Shown here piece after piece: positions 5,515 to 8,941 of a stretch of DNA of 8,941 bases (the stretch's first letter is position 1; the number at the start of each line of letters is the position of its first letter). The translations under genes were made by a program, and so were the position numbers. Location: NCBI GenBank assembly GCA_000416085.1, contig KE356579.1, forward strand, positions 1,419,603 through 1,428,543. The letters run 5' to 3'. This stretch comes from a halophilic archaeon J07HX64. Its GTDB lineage: Archaea > Halobacteriota > Halobacteria > Halobacteriales > Haloarculaceae. The notes beneath the pieces were generated by a model, which was not told where the DNA came from, did no database searches, and saw only the letters and a program-made list of their open reading frames with translations.

Positions 5515-6138
5515 ATGACAGACGAACCCGCGCCGCCGGGAGTCCCCAATGAACATCTCGACAGCGGTTGGGAGTTCGTCGAGGAGCGCACGGAGACGGT
5601 GGCAGAGCTGTCGGCGCTGCGTGTTCGGAGTGTCACACGCCGGTACGACGACGAGCGCTCGCGGGCAGCGCTGTCGGAGGCGGGCTACGAGATCGACCAC
5701 CCGGTCAGGTTCTTTGCGGTCAGCCGACTCGAGTTCGAGCCGTCGCTGCCGCCGGGTGTCGGGACGACGATGGTAGCGCCGAAAGTCCGCACGGAGGCCC
5801 GGAAGGCGTTCGTGAACCGGCTAACAGAGCGGGGTCTGAAAGACGTGACCCGTGACCGAACCGAGCGAGTCCGACTCCCCGATGACAGCCGTATGCGACT
5901 GTTTCGACACACCGGGACCGTCCCTCCGACCGAACTCGACGCCCCACTCCCGCTCGAGTGCTGGGTCGGTGTCTGGCCCACCGGCGGCACGTTTCTCGTC
6001 GTCGCCGGTGCACATCCGACTGTCACACTGGACTCGCGTCTCGACACCGGAACTGCACCAGACAGTCTCCACCGGTCACCGGACGAGTACTGGCGGGAGT
6101 TCCTCGAACTGCTGCGCGAGACCGGTGAGCGTAACTGA
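5515..6138 (+). CDS. Uncharacterised haloarchaeal protein, 207 aa
   Basis: I do not recognise a function. The translation is acidic and Arg-rich over Lys, soluble, with no signal peptide or membrane helix, and reads as a genuine haloarchaeal protein. An N-terminal half (SGWEFVEERTETVAELSALRVRSVT) is followed by HPVRFFAVSRLEFEPSLPPG (62-81). A charged stretch APKVRTEARKAFVNRLTERG (88-107) precedes a beta-rich part with ECWVGVWPTGGTFLVVAGAHPT (148-169). The C-terminal helix DEYWREFLELLRETGERN closes it. The general pattern resembles small conserved haloarchaeal families of unknown function, but I cannot name one with certainty. ATG 5515 is preferred over in-frame GTG 5503 because a GGGAGAG SD-like sequence lies directly before it. 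The gene stands alone and is convergent with the transporter operon, so context gives no clue. Confidence 0.8.
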   Translation: MTDEPAPPGVPNEHLDSGWEFVEERTETVAELSALRVRSVTRRYDDERSRAALSEAGYEIDHPVRFFAVSRLEFEPSLPPGVGTTMVAPKVRTEARKAFVNRLTERGLKDVTRDRTERVRLPDDSRMRLFRHTGTVPPTELDAPLPLECWVGVWPTGGTFLVVAGAHPTVTLDSRLDTGTAPDSLHRSPDEYWREFLELLRETGERN

Positions 6139-6150
6139 CAGTATCGTCAG
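6135..6150 (+). terminator. Hairpin at the stop codon of the 207-aa protein gene
   Basis: CTGAC-AGTATC-GTCAG is a perfect 5-bp stem that includes the TGA stop (6136-6138). It lies at the start of the 69-bp convergent intergenic region. No T-tract follows, so it is a weak terminator candidate. Confidence 0.25.
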
Positions 6151-6186
6151 CACCTGCGGGGCCTCGACCGGCGACTGTCGGCTGTC

Positions 6187-6201
6187 CTGTCGCACAGACA
6201 G
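6187..6201. terminator. Possible shared terminator hairpin between convergent genes
   Basis: CTGTC-GCACA-GACAG is a perfect 5-bp stem seven bases beyond the wtpC stop on the minus strand, in the 69-bp gap between convergent genes. ACTGTC (6174-6179) can also pair with GACAGT (6197-6202), giving an alternative fold. Neither strand has a T-tract after it, so termination here is inferred from position only. Confidence 0.3.
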
Positions 6202-6207
6202 TGGGAG

Positions 6208-7293
6208 TTAGTCGAACACAGTCAAACTGTCCCGGGCAACCCCGAGTGTGACCGACGCGCCCGGCGGTGGTGGCGCGGTGGCTGTCTCGACGAGTAACGC
6301 CGTGCCGGTCTCGGACTGGACAGTCACGTCGTAGTGGTGACCGACGTCTGTGACACGGGTGACCTCGCCGGCGAGCGTGAGCAGTTTCTCCTCGGCGTTC
6401 CGGAGGCTGTCCGGGAACCCGGTATCGGCGGGTGTCGCCCCGCCGGTGTTCGAGAGTACAATGTGTTCCGGTCGAACGTGGCAGGTGACAGTCGCACCCG
6501 GCTCGAGGTCCTCTGTTCCCGACAGTTCGGGTGTCGTCACCCTCGTGTCGCCGAGCGCGACAGCAGGTGGGTCCACCCCGACAACAGTCGCGGTGAGACT
6601 GTTCGAGCGACCCAGAAACGATGCCACAAACCGGGTCGGTGGGGAATGGTACAGCTCCCGTGGGCGGTCGACGCCGGCGATTCGGCCCGCTTCGAGGATA
6701 ACCAGTCTGTCGGCGAGCGCCATCGCGTCGGTCTGGTCGTGGGTGACAAACAGCGTCGTGACGCCGGTCTCGCGCTGGATGCGGGCGATCTCGTCGCGCA
6801 GACGGTCCCGTAGCGTCCGGTCGAGCGCCGACAGCGGTTCGTCCAGCAGCAGGATGTCGGGTCGCGGGGCGAGTGCACGTGCCAGTTCGGCCCGGCGCCG
6901 CTGCCCGCCGCTGAGCTCCGCCGGATAGGCCGCCCGCTGCTCGTCGAGTGCCACGAGGTCGAGACACGCTGTGATACGGTCGGTCCCCTGTCTGGTGAGT
7001 CCGTACGCCACGTTCTCGCGAACTGTCATGTGAGGAAACAGCGTCGATCGCTGGAAGACGACACCCACACTCCGCGTCTCGGGCGGGTCGTCGGTGACGT
7101 CCTCACCGCGGAGTAACACTCGGCCCGCTGTCGGTCTAACGTGCCCGGCGATCGCCTGCACCAGTGTGGTCTTGCCACACCCACTCGGTCCGAGCAGCCC
7201 TACCAGTTCACCCGCCTCGACACCCAGCGAAACCTCCTCGACGGCGCGCTCGTCACCGTACCGGTGTGAGACGCCCTGGAGTTCGAGTCTCAT
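6208..7293 (-). CDS. wtpC: ABC importer ATP-binding protein with TOBE domain, probable tungstate/molybdate
   Basis: Cytoplasmic ATPase that powers oxyanion uptake, third gene of the operon, 361 aa. Motifs: Walker A GPSGCGKTT (35-43), Q-loop VVFQRSTLFPHMTVRENVAYG (78-98, Gln81), signature LSGGQRRR (127-134), Walker B DILLLDEPLSALD (146-158), and H-loop LFVTHDQTDAMAL (181-193, His185). After ASFLGRSN (224-231) comes a C-terminal TOBE-like regulatory domain of about 130 residues containing CHVRPEHIVLS (271-281). The domain plan is shared with ModC, CysA, FbpC and PotA, so substrate assignment rests on the neighbouring permease and binding protein rather than this gene. The ATG at 7293 overlaps the permease stop (ATGA) with no strong SD, so translation is probably coupled. 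Confidence 0.88.
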   Translation of the reverse strand: MRLELQGVSHRYGDERAVEEVSLGVEAGELVGLLGPSGCGKTTLVQAIAGHVRPTAGRVLLRGEDVTDDPPETRSVGVVFQRSTLFPHMTVRENVAYGLTRQGTDRITACLDLVALDEQRAAYPAELSGGQRRRAELARALAPRPDILLLDEPLSALDRTLRDRLRDEIARIQRETGVTTLFVTHDQTDAMALADRLVILEAGRIAGVDRPRELYHSPPTRFVASFLGRSNSLTATVVGVDPPAVALGDTRVTTPELSGTEDLEPGATVTCHVRPEHIVLSNTGGATPADTGFPDSLRNAEEKLLTLAGEVTRVTDVGHHYDVTVQSETGTALLVETATAPPPPGASVTLGVARDSLTVFD

Positions 7294-8099
7294 GGCGGAT
7301 CCACACCGGGTGTCTGGCCGAGACGGAGCACCGTCATGAGCACCACCAGCGTGACAACCAGCAGAGCGAGTGCGAGCGGTACCACCGCGTCGATACCGGC
7401 GCGTCTATACTCGACCCCGATACGGGTGGGCGCCGTCTGTGGGGTGTACGCGACTATCCTCGTTGCGCCGAACTCGCCGATAGCGCGCGCAAACGTCAGG
7501 ACGACACCCGCGAGGATGGCCCGGCCGGCAAGCGGGAGTGAGACGTGCCAGAACGTTGCGAGCGGGCCGTGACCGAGCGACCGTGAGGCCTGCTCCAGGC
7601 GCTCGTCGACGGCACCGAACCCCGCCCGGGCGGTGACGATAACAAACGGCGCGGCGACGAACGTCTGTGCGAGCACGACCCCCACCAGACTGTCTGTGAG
7701 CGGGACACCCACCGAGTACGCCGCGGAACCCACCGGTGTGAACCGGCCGACCGCGGTGAGTATCATCGTCCCACCGACCAGCGGCGGCACCACCAGCGGC
7801 AACACCACGACGGCCTCGACGAGTCGCTTACCGCGAAACGACGACCGGGCGAGCAGGTACCCCAGCGGCACGCCGAGCAGTGTCGCGACTGCTGTCGATA
7901 CCGGTGCGGTCAGGAGTGAGTTCCGGATGGCCCGCCGCGCCTCCGGGGTCGACAGCCCGGAGACCACCCCATCGACACCCGTCCGGGTGAAGAAGGCCAG
8001 AAACGGGACCGCGAAGTAAACCAGCACGAGTCCACCGAGCAACACCGGGAGCAGACGCTCCAGGCTGTACCCGGACCTGCTGTCGCGGGTCCAGTTCAC
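7290..8099 (-). CDS. wtpB: ABC importer permease, ModB/WtpB type
   Basis: Membrane subunit of an oxyanion importer, 269 aa. Hydrophobic segments lie at about residues 15-37, 59-85, 94-118, 132-158, 193-215 and 236-260, consistent with about six helices. The EAA loop that contacts the ATPase is EQASRSLGHGPLATFWHVSL (169-188), followed by PLAGRAIL. ARAIGEFGATRIVAY (204-218) is typical of the ModB/CysT/WtpB permeases. The start is GTG 8099: GGAGGTG lies 7 nt upstream of it at standard spacing, and the initial MNWTRDSR precedes the first helix sensibly. This SD and start are one of two copies of a duplicated junction (8078-8184). The stop overlaps the ATPase gene by ATGA. Sulfate or other oxyanion permeases are close relatives, so the substrate is inferred from the binding protein. 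Confidence 0.9.
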   Translation of the reverse strand: MNWTRDSRSGYSLERLLPVLLGGLVLVYFAVPFLAFFTRTGVDGVVSGLSTPEARRAIRNSLLTAPVSTAVATLLGVPLGYLLARSSFRGKRLVEAVVVLPLVVPPLVGGTMILTAVGRFTPVGSAAYSVGVPLTDSLVGVVLAQTFVAAPFVIVTARAGFGAVDERLEQASRSLGHGPLATFWHVSLPLAGRAILAGVVLTFARAIGEFGATRIVAYTPQTAPTRIGVEYRRAGIDAVVPLALALLVVTLVVLMTVLRLGQTPGVDPP

Positions 8100-8184
8100 G
8101 GCTCCACCTCCGCCGGAACCGCTCTCCGGTGTCGGTGCGTTGTGCTGTCAAGAGTCGGGTTCACGGCTCCACCTCCGCCGGAAC
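8078..8184 (-). repeat. Tandem duplication of the wtpA end/wtpB start junction
   Basis: Segments 8078-8119 and 8143-8184 (42 nt each, offset 65) match at 37 positions. The right-hand 26 nt of each (8094-8119 and 8159-8184) are identical. On the coding strand the shared core runs from the wtpA codons for VPAEVEP through GGAGGTG to the stop/start overlap CCGTGAAC. The remaining 16 nt carry all five mismatches and correspond to the first codons of wtpB: the copy next to wtpB reads MNWTRDS and the other reads MNPTLDS. Both the SD and the GTGA overlap are therefore present twice. Confidence 0.9.
8096..8164 (-). other. 22-codon mini-ORF between wtpA and wtpB
   Basis: GTG at 8164-8162 overlaps the wtpA stop as GTGA and opens the frame MNPTLDSTTHRHRRAVPAEV then EP, closing with TGA at 8098-8096. 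That stop in turn overlaps the GTG of wtpB as GTGA. An SD (GGAGGTG) lies at the correct spacing before it, inside the end of wtpA. The frame is a product of the junction duplication: its start mimics wtpB and its end mimics wtpA. It may be translated as a relay that hands ribosomes from wtpA to wtpB, or it may be silent. I do not propose a peptide function. Confidence 0.4.
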
Positions 8185-8941
8185 GGCCCCGACAGGACGC
8201 GGGAGGGGGCTCTCGACAGTCAGCCCTGCCTCCTCGAGCAGGGCTGGCCTGTCGAGCAGGAACTGGACGAACTGTCGCCCGCGGTCCGGGTTGTCGGCGT
8301 CGTCGCTGACAGTCGCGTTGTAGACGACCGGTCTCCCGCGGGCGGTGTACCCCTCCTCGGTCGTGTACTCGACGGTGGCGTAGTGGTCGGCGAGCGCCGG
8401 GTCCCCGAAGCTGTAGGCCGGGGGAAACTCGAGGAACCCGACCCCGCGGTCGAGCGCCATGTTCCGGTAGACAACTGCCGCCAGACGTGCCCCGCTCTCG
8501 ACACCCGCGAGCAACTGTGGCTCCGCCGGTTCGACGTACACGCGCGACAGCAGTGTCTCGCGAAACCCCTCCAGACCGCGCTGGCGCCCGGCGAGTTCGA
8601 ACGCCTGGACGGCGCGGTAGCCCAGCGGGTCGAGATCCGGGTCGCTTATTCCAACCTCGCCGGCTCCGGCCTCCCGCACCACGTCGTACCAGGGGGTCCC
8701 ACCTTCGAGTCGGTCCGCGAACGCCGTCCCCCTGCGGTAGCCGAGTCCGATGCTGTTGCTCGCGAACTCGACATCCCAGTCCGTTCGTTCCCCGTAGAGT
8801 CGGTCCCGGAGCAGTGTCGCATCGGCACTAACGACCACGTCCGGGGCGGCCGTCCGGTCCTCGACCATCCGCATCACGACGTTGGAGCCGTGGTACTCAC
8901 CCTGCACCGTGATGCCAGTCTCGTCCTCGAACGCCGGGCCG
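8161..8941 (-). CDS. wtpA: Tungstate/molybdate ABC transporter substrate-binding protein, N-terminus beyond the window
   Basis: Extracytoplasmic binding protein that captures tungstate or molybdate for the WtpBC importer. The visible 259 residues begin in-frame at the right edge (GPAFEDETGITVQGEYHGSN); the signal/lipobox region and first beta strand are missing. Family features: PDVVVSADATLLRDRL (33-48), DVEFASNSIGLGYR (56-69), ISDPDLDPLGYRAV (98-111; the DPxGYR block whose Asp is a likely oxyanion ligand in archaeal ModA/WtpA), AAVVYRNMA (154-162), LEFPPAYSFGDPALADHY (170-187), and GRPVVYNATVSDDADNP (202-218) with the C-terminal FVQFLLDRPALLEEAGL. Archaeal relatives usually have PPE where this protein has PPA (173-175), so ligand geometry may differ. 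Choice between tungstate and molybdate cannot be made. The GTG at 8907 is an internal Val, not a start. The stop overlaps a mini-ORF start (GTGA). Confidence 0.88.
   Translation of the reverse strand, partial: GPAFEDETGITVQGEYHGSNVVMRMVEDRTAAPDVVVSADATLLRDRLYGERTDWDVEFASNSIGLGYRRGTAFADRLEGGTPWYDVVREAGAGEVGISDPDLDPLGYRAVQAFELAGRQRGLEGFRETLLSRVYVEPAEPQLLAGVESGARLAAVVYRNMALDRGVGFLEFPPAYSFGDPALADHYATVEYTTEEGYTARGRPVVYNATVSDDADNPDRGRQFVQFLLDRPALLEEAGLTVESPLPRPVGAVPAEVEP

Noticed and set aside
6023..6967. 314-codon minus-strand frame overlapping wtpC
   Set aside because: Out of frame with the ABC ATPase whose motifs are unambiguous; extremely Arg-rich.
8905..8907. GTG at 8907 as the start of the substrate-binding protein
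   Set aside because: The frame stays open to the right edge with family-like residues (AFEDETGITV), so this GTG is an internal valine and the gene is truncated by the window.

Overview
The window looks like chromosomal DNA from a halophilic archaeon (class Halobacteria). It is GC-rich, and the predicted proteins are rich in Asp/Glu and poor in Lys. Several genes have a TATA-like box about 25-30 nt before the start codon and no Shine-Dalgarno (SD) sequence, as expected for leaderless haloarchaeal mRNAs. The gene families also fit: archaeal class I aldolase, class 1 FBPase, MoxR, and a WtpABC-type oxyanion transporter. Genus cannot be told from this sequence alone.

Layout. (1) Bases 1-940, minus strand: an almost complete MoxR-family AAA+ ATPase that runs off the left edge. 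It is divergent from (2) bases 1060-2711, plus strand: a two-gene gluconeogenic operon of class I fructose-bisphosphate aldolase and fructose-1,6-bisphosphatase, joined by an ATGA overlap. (3) Bases 2712-2927: an intergenic region with a 29-bp direct repeat (period 35) and a likely promoter. (4) Bases 2928-4687, plus strand: an ABC-2 type transporter (NosF-like ATPase and NosY-like permease), again with an ATGA overlap. (5) Bases 4688-5514: about 830 bp without a convincing protein gene. It holds an AT-rich tract beside a near-palindrome, several hairpins and a TATA-like box. (6) Bases 5515-6138, plus strand: an uncharacterised 207-aa soluble protein. (7) Bases 6208-8941, minus strand, convergent with (6): an ABC importer operon, in transcription order substrate-binding protein (its 5' end is beyond the window), permease, ATPase. 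It is most likely a tungstate/molybdate (WtpABC-type) system.

How the genes work together. Aldolase and FBPase catalyse consecutive gluconeogenic steps: triose phosphates to fructose-1,6-bisphosphate to fructose-6-phosphate. The ABC-2 pair should form one membrane complex, but no accessory gene nearby indicates its substrate. The three Wtp-like genes should form one oxyanion uptake system.

The most distinctive signal is the wtpA/wtpB junction. A 42-bp segment carrying the end of wtpA, an SD sequence and the start of wtpB is duplicated in tandem with a 65-bp period. It leaves a 22-codon mini-ORF linked to both neighbours by GTGA overlaps. I see no CRISPR array, transposase, integrase, tRNA or rRNA. 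I see no evidence of a defence or other new multi-gene system: the genes are mostly core or ordinary accessory functions, and the oddities lie in the intergenic DNA.
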